NCBI GenBank assembly: GCA_900759335.1
Contig: CAAEUX010000007.1
Location: forward strand, 1-34,949
Source: an uncultured Collinsella sp.
GTDB taxonomy: Bacteria; Actinomycetota; Coriobacteriia; Coriobacteriales; Coriobacteriaceae
Reading direction: 5' to 3'
DNA length: 34,949 bases
Part shown: piece after piece, positions 1 through 6,895 of the stretch
Layout of the letters: every line of letters begins with the position of its first letter
Position numbering within the stretch: the stretch's first letter is position 1
Notes under the pieces: model-generated
The model's database searches: none
The model's input: the letters and a program-made list of their open reading frames with translations, nothing else
What the model was told of the DNA's origin: nothing
Program-made: the position numbers and the translations under genes

Positions 1-101
1 CGCTGTTCGGAAGAGGTCGATGGGTCAACTCGCTAGGTAAAAAGATGGTTCGCGGTGGTATTGTTGCTGTGGGTTTAATTCGATATGAAAGGGTGACTTT
101 G

Positions 102-1130
102 GTGTCCAAGATGGATTCTACGCTCTCCTATATTACTGACCAGTTGAAGGCGCTTACCTCGATTGCTTCGCCTACCGGCTATACCCGTGCGGCGACTGAT
201 TACCTGATGGAAACGTTGCTCGATATGGGCTTTGGCCCCGAGCGTTCCAATAAGGGCAACGTGCTGGTCGAGCTTGGCGGCGAGGGCGAGCCGCTCGTGT
301 TGGCGAGCCATGTCGATACCCTGGGCGCCATGGTGCGCTCCATTAAGGACAATGGCCGCCTGCGTCCCACGACCCTCGGTGGGCACCAGTGGTCTACGGC
401 CGATGGCGAGAACTGCACCGTCTATACGCGTGACGGCAATGTGTACACGGGTGTGGTTCTCAACACCGAGCCTTCGGCGCACGTGGCCGACGAGCCGGTC
501 AAGACCATCGAGAAGAACATGGAAATCCTGCTCGATGAGAATGTCGACAGCAAGGACGATGTGCTCGAGCTGGGCATTCAGACCGGCGACATCATCGCTA
601 TGGATCCGCGTACCACGGTGACGGAGAGCGGCTACATCAAGAGCCGCTTCCTGGATGACAAGCTGTCGGCGTCGATTCTGCTGGGTCTGGCCCGTGCCGT
701 TGCTGACGGCGAGGTGACGCTTTCGCGCAAGGTGTCGCTGCTCTTTACCGTGTACGAGGAGGTCGGCCACGGCGGCGCCTTCGTGCCGGCCGACACGCGC
801 GAGATGATCAGCGTTGACATGGGTTGCGTGGGCGACGACTTGGGCTGCACCGAGCGCATGGTGTCGATCTGCGCCAAGGATTCGGGTGGCCCCTACAACT
901 ACGATCTGGTGACCACGCTGTCCAACATCGCGCGCGAGCTGGAGCTCGATTACGCCATCGATGTGTACCCGCACTACGGTTCGGACGTCGAGGCCACGCT
1001 CTCGGCCGGCTACGACATTCGCCATGGTCTGATCGGCCCCGGCGTGTACGCGAGCCACAACTACGAGCGCAGCCACATGGACGGCGTGCGCAACACCTAC
1101 GAGCTCGTCCGCGCCTACGTACAGCGCTAG
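102..1130 (+). CDS. M42 family metallopeptidase (glutamyl/tetrahedral aminopeptidase type)
   Basis: Cytosolic di-metal aminopeptidase of the M42 (FrvX/PepA-like) family, which removes N-terminal residues from short peptides. With the GTG start at 102 the product is 342 aa, the usual family length. Visible ligands are H70-x-D72 (ASHVDT), the bridging aspartate in FLDDK (185-186), catalytic Glu pair EE at 219-220 (VYEEVGHGG), D239 in SVDMG, and H325 in the C-terminal RSHMDG motif. The frame is open back to the window edge and an ATG lies at 45, but GTG 102 has AAAGGG at 88-93 with 8-nt spacing, while ATG 111 is too far from that site. A terminator follows closely, so this is probably the last or only gene of its unit. 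Substrate preference cannot be read from sequence. Confidence 0.9.
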   Translation: MSKMDSTLSYITDQLKALTSIASPTGYTRAATDYLMETLLDMGFGPERSNKGNVLVELGGEGEPLVLASHVDTLGAMVRSIKDNGRLRPTTLGGHQWSTADGENCTVYTRDGNVYTGVVLNTEPSAHVADEPVKTIEKNMEILLDENVDSKDDVLELGIQTGDIIAMDPRTTVTESGYIKSRFLDDKLSASILLGLARAVADGEVTLSRKVSLLFTVYEEVGHGGAFVPADTREMISVDMGCVGDDLGCTERMVSICAKDSGGPYNYDLVTTLSNIARELELDYAIDVYPHYGSDVEATLSAGYDIRHGLIGPGVYASHNYERSHMDGVRNTYELVRAYVQR

Positions 1131-1165
1131 GGGAGCAGCTTGCGACTCGGCTGACCAATTGCTCT

Positions 1166-1191
1166 AAGGCCCGATTGCTCGGGCCTTTTTT
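1166..1191 (+). terminator. Rho-independent terminator after the M42 peptidase
   Basis: Perfect 9-bp stem AAGGCCCGA / TCGGGCCTT with a 4-nt TTGC loop, followed by a T-tract. It lies 36 nt after the peptidase stop codon. Confidence 0.9.
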
Positions 1192-1204
1192 CGCGTCAGT
1201 CTGT

Positions 1205-1229
1205 TTAGTATTATGCTGTATATAACTAA
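1205..1229. promoter_or_regulatory. AT-rich imperfect palindrome, candidate operator/promoter of the HTH-kinase gene
   Basis: A 25-bp dyad whose ends are TTAGT and ACTAA; 9 of 12 positions pair about the centre. It contains TATAAC, which can serve as a -10 box, and sits 42 nt before the start of a gene with its own DNA-binding domain. An autoregulatory operator is an inference from position and symmetry. Confidence 0.4.
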
Positions 1230-1270
1230 TTAACTTTACGTTTGGAATACTTAACGAGGTGATGCGGCGT

Positions 1271-2644
1271 ATGGATACATCTGAGTACTTGTCTATGGGT
1301 GATGCTGCCCACCTGTTGGGCGTTACGAAAGCCCGCATATCTCAACTTGCCGCATCGGGAACGCTCGCGTGCGATATTGTGGGCGGACGGAAGATGGTTG
1401 AGTATGATTCTGCGGTTGCTTATCAAAAGGTCCGCAAACGAGGGCGCCGTCCTGCAGCCGATGTGGGACGCAAGTTTACGCTGATGTCGGCCGACCATGA
1501 GGTCGCGCATGTCTCATTTGATCCGACGCGCGAGTTTCCCTTCGAAATCGCCGAGGTCCTCGATGCGCAACGAATGCCGTTAGGCACGTGCTCGAGCTCT
1601 TCTCCTACAGTGAATAAACGGGAGCTCAACGTGTGGTGGAGCCATCGGTCGGTGCCTGACGTCCGCCCCGGACTCGTCTCGCGCTATCGTGAACTGGGAA
1701 TTGCCAGTGGTATCGAGGTTCCGGTTCGGTGCCTGGGCCTATCACTTTCGGATTGTTATTGGCTGCGGCCGGCAGAATGCGATGAGCTCGAATGGCAAAA
1801 CATCAATTACTTTGAGAACGAATTTGAGCGATCGGCGCCCGAAGAGCGTTCGGGTTGGCTGGAAGGCATCGGTCTTAAAAATCCGGACAACACGTCCGAG
1901 GGCGAGCTCCCTAAATCGTGGATGATCCGAAACGGCATTCGCGTTTTGGCTAAAGGTTGCGGGATGGACGATCAGCGTCCCTTTAACGAGGCGGTTGCAA
2001 CGGCTCTACATCGTCGCTTGCTGTCGGAGGGCGAGTTTGTTCCCTATACGGTTGAGCGGATGTTCAATGGCCCCGTGTGCCTGTGTGAGGATTTTCTTGA
2101 CGGCCGCGAGGAATACGTTCCGGCTGTTTACGTTAAGAACGCCCTTGGCGGCCAGCGAGGAGGCTCGACGTACGACCGATACTGCCGCTTTCTTGGTAAG
2201 CATGGTGTCGATGAGGTCGCCGTGAGAAGGTCTATGTCGCAGATGATCGTTTGCGATGCTCTTTTGGCCAACAGCGACCGCCATTGGCGAAACTTTGGCA
2301 TCATCCGCAATGTCGACACCCTGGAGATAAGGCCTGCTCCGCTGTTCGATAGCGGCAACTGCCTGTGGTACAACGTACCAACTGCCGTGCTCGCAGCTGG
2401 GGAGTTTGGGTTTTCCGCTAAGCCGTTTGGGCCCGACCCTTCCGTCCAGCTGGCGCTTGCGGACTCACTCGATTGGTTCGATTCATCACGACTCAACGGA
2501 TTTGTTGATGAGGCGATCGAGATTCTTTCGCAGAGCGAATGGGCGACGGCGGAGGGTCGACTCGAGGCCATTCGTCGCGGCCTCGAGCGTCGCGTAATCG
2601 AGGTTGGTGCCGCTGTTGAGGTACTTCGACACGTGCAGCGATAA
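1271..2644 (+). CDS. HTH-HipA-like kinase fusion protein
   Basis: 457-aa protein with an N-terminal excisionase/MerR-like helix-turn-helix (about residues 6-56, AAHLLGVTKARISQLAASG) joined to a HipA/CtkA-type kinase fold. Kinase signatures are a likely ATP-binding lysine near K228 (IRVLAKG), the helix FNEAVATALHRRL (about 238-250), the catalytic loop NSDRHWRNFG at 334-343 (Asp336, Asn341) and the metal aspartate in PLFDSG (D360). HipA kinases phosphorylate proteins such as GltX on serine and are normally paired with a separate HipB repressor; here the DNA-binding part is in the same chain. The ATG at 1271 is chosen over GTG 1259 and ATG 1262 because GAGGTG at 1256-1261 gives 9-nt spacing. A sampled 60-nt line (1861-1920) has 33 G+C, against 43 in a dnaE line, which hints at transfer. 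No partner gene is adjacent. Target and toxicity are unknown. Confidence 0.75.
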   Translation: MDTSEYLSMGDAAHLLGVTKARISQLAASGTLACDIVGGRKMVEYDSAVAYQKVRKRGRRPAADVGRKFTLMSADHEVAHVSFDPTREFPFEIAEVLDAQRMPLGTCSSSSPTVNKRELNVWWSHRSVPDVRPGLVSRYRELGIASGIEVPVRCLGLSLSDCYWLRPAECDELEWQNINYFENEFERSAPEERSGWLEGIGLKNPDNTSEGELPKSWMIRNGIRVLAKGCGMDDQRPFNEAVATALHRRLLSEGEFVPYTVERMFNGPVCLCEDFLDGREEYVPAVYVKNALGGQRGGSTYDRYCRFLGKHGVDEVAVRRSMSQMIVCDALLANSDRHWRNFGIIRNVDTLEIRPAPLFDSGNCLWYNVPTAVLAAGEFGFSAKPFGPDPSVQLALADSLDWFDSSRLNGFVDEAIEILSQSEWATAEGRLEAIRRGLERRVIEVGAAVEVLRHVQR

Positions 2645-2652
2645 ACCCGCGG

Positions 2653-3753
2653 CTACTTAAGTGCGCCGGTCACCGTACCGCCGCCCAGGACGATGTCGCC
2701 GCGATAGACTACAACGGCCTGGCCGGGGGCGATGGCTCGTTGCGGCTCGTCAAAAGTTAGCAGCATTTGCCCGTCTTCGTCACGCGTAAGGGTCGCTGCC
2801 TGGTCTTTCTGACGGTAACGGTACTTGGCGCCCACGCGAATGCCGCCCGCATTGAGCTCGGCCTCCATGCGCTCTGCTGGCGCGCTCCAGATCCAGTCGT
2901 TGGCCGTGAGCGCTGTTGCCGTCAGATCTTCGGCCTCGCCCAGATGCACAATGTTGTTGGCGGCATCGACGTCCGTTACGTACACGGGATGCGCCATCGC
3001 GACGCCCAAGCCCTTGCGCTGGCCGATGGTATAGCGCAACGCGCCGTTATGGCGTCCGACCACGTTGCCGTCGCGCCACACAATGTCGCCCGGTGCAGCG
3101 GCACGTCCGCAGCGGCGCTCGATATAGCCCGCGTAGTCGCCGTCCGCGATAAAGCAGATATCCTCGCTCTCGGCCTTCTTGGCGTTGATGAAGCCCTGCT
3201 CGGCGGCAATGCGGCGCACGTCGCGCTCTTTGTCCAAGCCTGCCAGCGGAAAGATTGTGTGCGCCAGGCGTTCCTGCGTAAGCGAATACAAAAAGTAGCT
3301 TTGGTCCTTTTTGGGATCTTCGCCGCGGTGCAGCTGCCAGGTTCCGTCGGACGCCTGGCTCGTTTTGGCGTAATGACCCGTGGCGATGTAGTCGCAGCCC
3401 ATATCGAGTGCCGCATCGAGCAGCGCGCCAAACTTAATATGGCGGTTGCAGATGATGCACGGGTTGGGCGTCAGTCCCTCTTGATAGGCAGTCACGAAGC
3501 GCTCGATAACGTTGCGGTCGAAGGTTTGCTGCAGGTCGAGCACACGGTGGGGTATCCCCAGGCGCTCGGCGACGGCCTTTGCATCGGCGATGTCGCGGTC
3601 GACTTTGCTCATGCCCGTGACGGGATCGGGCGCGGGACAGGTGAGGCGCATGGTGGCACCGACGCATTCGTAGCCCTGGCTTTTGAGCAGGTAGGCAGTC
3701 ACGCTGGAATCGACGCCGCCGCTCATGGCGACGAGCACGCGCTTGTTGTGCAT
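2653..3753 (-). CDS. mnmA: tRNA-specific 2-thiouridylase MnmA
   Basis: Cytosolic enzyme that adenylates and thiolates U34 at C2 in tRNA-Lys, -Glu and -Gln, using persulfide sulfur relayed from a cysteine desulfurase. The 366-aa product has the N-terminal PP-loop SGGVDSS (11-17), the catalytic Cys102 within NPCIICNRHIKF, the second catalytic Cys200 in ESEDICFIADGDY, the GHYAK and DPKKDQSYFLY motifs, and a C-terminal beta-barrel ending GGGTVTGALK. The start at 3753 is supported by AAGGAG with 9-nt spacing. The next gene upstream on the same strand is cysK, separated by about 180 nt that hold a strong hairpin with a T-tract, so co-transcription is unlikely or attenuated. Confidence 0.96.
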   Translation of the reverse strand: MHNKRVLVAMSGGVDSSVTAYLLKSQGYECVGATMRLTCPAPDPVTGMSKVDRDIADAKAVAERLGIPHRVLDLQQTFDRNVIERFVTAYQEGLTPNPCIICNRHIKFGALLDAALDMGCDYIATGHYAKTSQASDGTWQLHRGEDPKKDQSYFLYSLTQERLAHTIFPLAGLDKERDVRRIAAEQGFINAKKAESEDICFIADGDYAGYIERRCGRAAAPGDIVWRDGNVVGRHNGALRYTIGQRKGLGVAMAHPVYVTDVDAANNIVHLGEAEDLTATALTANDWIWSAPAERMEAELNAGGIRVGAKYRYRQKDQAATLTRDEDGQMLLTFDEPQRAIAPGQAVVVYRGDIVLGGGTVTGALK

Positions 3754-3779
3754 GGGGAGGTTCTCCTTGGTGGCATGTG

Positions 3780-3821
3780 GCCAAAAAAGAAAAGCGGCGC
3801 GGGAGGCTGGTTCCGCGCCGC
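3780..3821 (-). terminator. Strong hairpin plus T-tract between cysK and mnmA
   Basis: Read on the minus strand, GCGGCGCGG and CCGCGCCGC form a perfect 9-bp stem with a 10-nt loop, followed by TTTTCTTTTTT. It lies about 110 nt after the cysK stop and 27 nt before the mnmA start. It is probably the cysK terminator, but it also lies just downstream of a possible mnmA promoter and could act as an attenuator. Confidence 0.8.
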
Positions 3822-3824
3822 AGA

Positions 3825-3833
3825 CATTGTAGC
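3825..3833 (-). promoter_or_regulatory. mnmA: Possible extended -10 promoter for mnmA
   Basis: On the minus strand the sequence TGCTACAAT fits an extended -10 (TGn-TACAAT). No good -35 is visible. If used, transcription would begin at or just inside the GC-rich hairpin at 3793-3820, so the call is tentative. Confidence 0.3.
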
Positions 3834-3930
3834 AAGTTCGGACGACTCGTGGGGCGTCCCGATGGGATGGGCTTAGACTGCCGGGAGAGAGGAGACCGAT
3901 TCGTCCTGGGCTCAACCTATGGGCGAGGCC

Positions 3931-4869
<939 letters not shown>

Positions 4870-4944
4870 GGTGAACCTCCAAAGTGTTCAAATGACTGGA
4901 TACCGTGTGGTTTTACGGTGTGTGTAACAGCGAAACCCACAAAC

Positions 4945-4973
4945 CTTATAGGTTGTTCGTTTGCTGTTGGCAA
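4945..4973 (-). promoter_or_regulatory. cysK: Promoter of cysK
   Basis: On the minus strand -35 TTGCCA (4968-4973) and -10 TATAAG (4945-4950) are separated by exactly 17 bp. The predicted transcript start would leave a leader of roughly 70 nt before the cysK start codon. Confidence 0.65.
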
Positions 4974-4976
4974 GCA

Positions 4977-4998
4977 TAGTAGGCACTAAAGCCTAGTA
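4977..4998. promoter_or_regulatory. Inverted repeat next to the cysK -35, candidate Rrf2 operator
   Basis: TAGTAGGC and GCCTAGTA flank a 6-nt ACTAAA spacer, with 7 of 8 positions paired. It abuts the upstream side of the cysK -35 box in the cysK/Rrf2 intergenic region. Binding by the divergent Rrf2 protein is inferred. Confidence 0.4.
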
Positions 4999-5072
4999 AT
5001 GCAATAGGAAATAGAAGATTATTACGAGTCGATTAACCAGCTTGACGGGAATAGGTATTTTCAAAACCAATT

Positions 5073-5108
5073 TTTCGGCTAGAATTTCTACGAATTAAAA
5101 GACCGAAA
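5073..5108 (+). promoter_or_regulatory. Promoter and leader region of the Rrf2 gene
   Basis: A TAGAAT -10-like hexamer lies at 5080-5085, inside TAGAATTTCTA, an 11-nt palindrome with a single central base. TTTCGG (5073-5078) and CCGAAA (5103-5108) form a flanking 6-bp inverted repeat. No convincing -35 was found. The small palindrome over the -10 would suit autorepression. Confidence 0.35.
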
Positions 5109-5121
5109 GGCAGCAATATAT

Positions 5122-5550
5122 ATGTTGGTTTCCACAAAGGGCAGATATGCCCTGCGCGTTATGGTTGACCTGGCCGAGCACCAGGCGGCAGGCCGCATTC
5201 CCCTCAAAGAGATCGCGGCGCGTCAGGGGATTTCTGAGAAATATCTGGAGAACATTTTGGCTACGCTCGTCCGCGCCAATATGCTCTCGGGCATGCGCGG
5301 CAAGGGCGGCGGCTACGTGCTCACGCGTCCGCCCGAGCAGTACACGGTGGGCGAGATCTTGCGCCTGACCGAAGGCAGCCTGGCACCGGTCGCATGCCTG
5401 GACGGCGACTGCAAGGGCTGCTCGCGTTCGGACGAGTGTCCTACACTTGGCGTGTGGAAGAACCTGGACAAGCTCATCAACGACTACCTCGATGGCGTGA
5501 CGCTCGATGCGCTCGTCGCCCCCAACGAGGGCTACGACTACGTCATCTAG
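5122..5550 (+). CDS. Rrf2 family transcriptional regulator (IscR/CymR type)
   Basis: 142-aa winged-helix repressor. The N-terminal LVSTKGRYALRVMVDLA and the recognition helix region ISEKYLENILATLVRANML are diagnostic of the Rrf2 family, and GKGGGYVLTRP is the wing. Four cysteines cluster at C92, C97, C100 and C106. IscR uses C92, C98 and C104 to hold a 2Fe-2S cluster, so an Fe-S-sensing mode is plausible, while the cysK neighbour suggests a CymR-like role in cysteine metabolism. The two cannot be separated from sequence alone. AAAGG at 5106-5110 with 11-nt spacing supports the start. Confidence 0.9.
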   Translation: MLVSTKGRYALRVMVDLAEHQAAGRIPLKEIAARQGISEKYLENILATLVRANMLSGMRGKGGGYVLTRPPEQYTVGEILRLTEGSLAPVACLDGDCKGCSRSDECPTLGVWKNLDKLINDYLDGVTLDALVAPNEGYDYVI

Positions 5551-5559
5551 CCCCACCTG

Positions 5560-5584
5560 CCATTTGGGGACGGGGCAGAAATGG
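5560..5584 (+). repeat. Small hairpin resembling one arm of the GGGGACGG palindromic elements
   Basis: CCATTT (5560-5565) and AAATGG (5579-5584) flank GGGGACGGGGCAG. The GGGGACGG core and the purine-rich run after it match the arms of the 81-bp elements at 6729 and 28020. No second long arm is present, so this is either a decayed copy or a related short element. Confidence 0.35.
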
Positions 5585-5619
5585 TAGATTTTCTTGTCTT
5601 CTGAGGCTTGACAAATGAC

Positions 5620-5656
5620 AAGGCCGCCCATCGTTGCGATGGACGGCCTTCGTTTT
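5620..5656 (+). terminator. Terminator between the Rrf2 gene and the convergent holin-like gene
   Basis: AAGGCCG pairs with CGGCCTT and CCATCG with CGATGG, interrupted by one C-A mismatch, with a 3-nt loop and a following CGTTTT. It lies between two converging genes. The minus-strand side is less T-rich, so it serves the plus-strand gene best. Confidence 0.8.
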
Positions 5657-5687
5657 GGCGTGTTGTGGCGATCCGTATCCGGTCGCT

Positions 5688-6053
5688 TTAGTTCCTGGCG
5701 ATGCTGTCGAGAATGCTGCGCATGATGGATACCAGGATACTGCCCATAAAGGCCGATCCAAAGCCGGCAATGGAGATACCCGCTCCCAGCAGATTGACCG
5801 ACAGGTAGCTGGCCAGCTCGAGCATAAAACTGTTGACTACGAGCTGGAAAATACCAAGCGTGATAATAGTGAGCGGCAGCGAGATGACCGTCAGGAACGG
5901 CTTGACGAGCGAGTCGACGATGTTGAGGAACAGTCCCACGAAGGCAAAGCAGACCCAAGCGTCGGCCATGCCGAAGGGCTGAATGCCGGGGACGAGAAAC
6001 GTTGCGATCGCGATGGCGATTGAGGTCAAAAGCCAGTTGAGCAAAAAGCGCAT
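5688..6053 (-). CDS. Phage-holin-family (4TMS, YvlD-like) small membrane protein
   Basis: 121-aa integral membrane protein with four hydrophobic segments, roughly residues 3-22, 31-50, 55-75 and 90-112. The order and the motif NIVDSLVKPFLTVISLPLTIITLGIF are typical of the small 4TMS family annotated as phage holin 4 / YvlD (PF04020). Function in bacteria is not established; no phage genes are nearby, so lysis is not implied. AAAGGA with about 8-nt spacing before the ATG at 6053 fixes the start and excludes longer readings. The gene converges with the Rrf2 gene and diverges from the yerC-like gene. Confidence 0.85.
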   Translation of the reverse strand: MRFLLNWLLTSIAIAIATFLVPGIQPFGMADAWVCFAFVGLFLNIVDSLVKPFLTVISLPLTIITLGIFQLVVNSFMLELASYLSVNLLGAGISIAGFGSAFMGSILVSIMRSILDSIARN

Positions 6054-6262
6054 GGTGGGAATCCTTTCTTGCGCATGGCGTGGGGAGGGGGCGTGAGGGG
6101 CGCACATCCTTGCAACTCGGGTAGATGCGCGGGCACGGCCCTGTTTGGGCACCCATTGTTCCAGATATTCGTGGAGCTTGCGTGCGCATTCGGTTTCAAA
6201 ACGGCGTTCGTCCTAAAAAACGTGCCGCTGGCAGAGAGTCTTGTCGCTTTAGTTTGGTGGTG
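6054..6262. other. Intergenic region upstream of the holin-like gene and yerC
   Basis: Together with the leader that follows, this is the longest stretch without a confident gene (6054-6376). This part holds no clear promoter for the minus-strand gene. The minus strand reads as a charge-rich 30-residue peptide between an in-frame stop and the holin start, but no usable start codon was found. Confidence 0.4.
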
Positions 6263-6271
6263 TGCTAAACT
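6263..6271 (+). promoter_or_regulatory. Extended -10 promoter of the yerC leader
   Basis: TGCTAAACT matches TGn-TAnnnT. TTGTCG at 6241-6246 is a possible but over-spaced (19 bp) -35. The predicted start falls near 6278. Confidence 0.45.
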
Positions 6272-6276
6272 GCTAC

Positions 6277-6300
6277 GGGCAAAAGCCACAGGCGTTGCCC
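6277..6300 (+). promoter_or_regulatory. 5'-leader hairpin before yerC
   Basis: GGGCAA and TTGCCC form a perfect 6-bp outer stem, and GCC/GGC an inner one closing an ACA loop. It begins at the predicted transcript start, so it may be a 5'-end stabiliser, or at DNA level an operator for a TrpR-like regulator. Confidence 0.4.
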
Positions 6301-6322
6301 TATTGCATATTACGGGTGAACG

Positions 6323-6373
6323 ATGCCCGATGTCAGTATCAACTTCGATGCCTTTTGGCGGGTTTGGCGGTGA
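6323..6373 (+). CDS. Putative 16-codon upstream ORF (leader peptide) before yerC
   Basis: ATG at 6323 opens a 16-residue peptide, MPDVSINFDAFWRVWR, ending in TGA at 6371-6373, three nt before the yerC ATG and in the same frame. Two of the last five codons are Trp. A weak GGGTG lies 4 nt upstream. The yerC start itself has no well-spaced Shine-Dalgarno sequence, so reinitiation after the leader would explain its translation. It could still be chance, as 16 codons carry little statistical weight. Confidence 0.35.
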   Translation: MPDVSINFDAFWRVWR

Positions 6374-6376
6374 TCG

Positions 6377-6676
6377 ATGAATATCGAGAACATGTTTGAC
6401 AAGCCTGATGTCAAGCAGCTGGTCCACGCATTTAGCCTTTTGGACGACGAGAAAGATATCCAAGCGTTTTTGACCGATATCTGCACGCCGCGTGAGATTT
6501 GCGATCTATCGCAGCGTCTGCAAGTCGCGCGTTACCTGGACGAGGGCGAGCCCTATGTCGAGGTTCAGGCGCGTACCGGCGCTTCGTCCACCACGGTGAG
6601 CCGTGTATCCAAGGCGCTCAACGGCGAGTACGGTGGCTACCGCAAGATCCTCATTAAACTGGAGGATGGCGAGTAG
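6377..6676 (+). CDS. YerC/YecD family TrpR-related protein
   Basis: 99-aa helical DNA-binding protein of the TrpR-like superfamily. Residues about 30-90 carry the family pattern (LTDICTPREICDLSQRLQVARYL, then the helix-turn-helix TGASSTTVSRVSKALN). The related YerC of Bacillus has no firmly established regulon, and Trp binding cannot be assumed. The ATG at 6377 aligns with the usual N-terminus, but GGTGATC ends only 1 nt before it, so initiation probably depends on coupling to the short ORF ending at 6373. A terminator follows 23 nt after the stop, so the gene is monocistronic apart from the leader. Confidence 0.88.
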   Translation: MNIENMFDKPDVKQLVHAFSLLDDEKDIQAFLTDICTPREICDLSQRLQVARYLDEGEPYVEVQARTGASSTTVSRVSKALNGEYGGYRKILIKLEDGE

Positions 6677-6699
6677 GCCACGCAAAAAACGAATTTTAC

Positions 6700-6727
6700 A
6701 AAACCGCTCTTCCGGGGGCGGTTTTTT
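6700..6727 (+). terminator. Rho-independent terminator of yerC
   Basis: AAAACCGC and GCGGTTTT form an 8-bp stem with a 10-nt loop, running into a six-T tract. The palindromic element at 6729 begins directly after it. Confidence 0.9.
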
Positions 6728-6728
6728 A

Positions 6729-6809
6729 ATCCCCTGGGGACGGAAGAAAACGGATCGCCGGGTTAGACTGACCCCCTCGATGATCCGTTTTCCTCCGTCC
6801 CCAAGGGAT
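6729..6809. repeat. 81-bp palindromic element, copy 1
   Basis: Two 28-nt arms (6729-6756 and 6782-6809) pair at 26 of 28 positions, and both mismatches would be G-U in RNA. The arm core is GGGGACGGAGGAAAACGGAT or close to it. The loop (25 nt), read on the minus strand, contains AGGGGGTCAGTC, matching the loop of the copy at 28020. The element starts one or two bases after the yerC terminator T-tract. It encodes nothing obvious and resembles a REPIN- or MITE-like non-autonomous element. Confidence 0.8.
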
Positions 6810-6895
6810 CAAATCTGTTGGCGTGGGGCAAATCTGTCCGCGTGGGCGGGTAGGATGGATGCATTGATTATTGCGAACGGTTTGAGTGGAGGACC

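Noticed and set aside
61..89. TTGTTG-17-TATGAA as a promoter of the M42 gene
   Set aside because: The -10 would overlap the best Shine-Dalgarno sequence (88-93), which is incompatible with the chosen start.
6100..6215. Charge-rich minus-strand reading (around HEYLEQWVPKQGR) in frame with the holin-like gene
   Set aside because: An in-frame TAG lies just upstream and no good start codon or ribosome site precedes it, while the 6053 start has a clear one. A decayed gene remnant is possible but not supportable.
6069..6380. 103-codon plus-strand open frame covering the yerC leader
   Set aside because: Its composition is not protein-like, it overlaps the promoter and hairpin, and it has no convincing ribosome site. 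The 16-codon ORF fits the yerC junction better.
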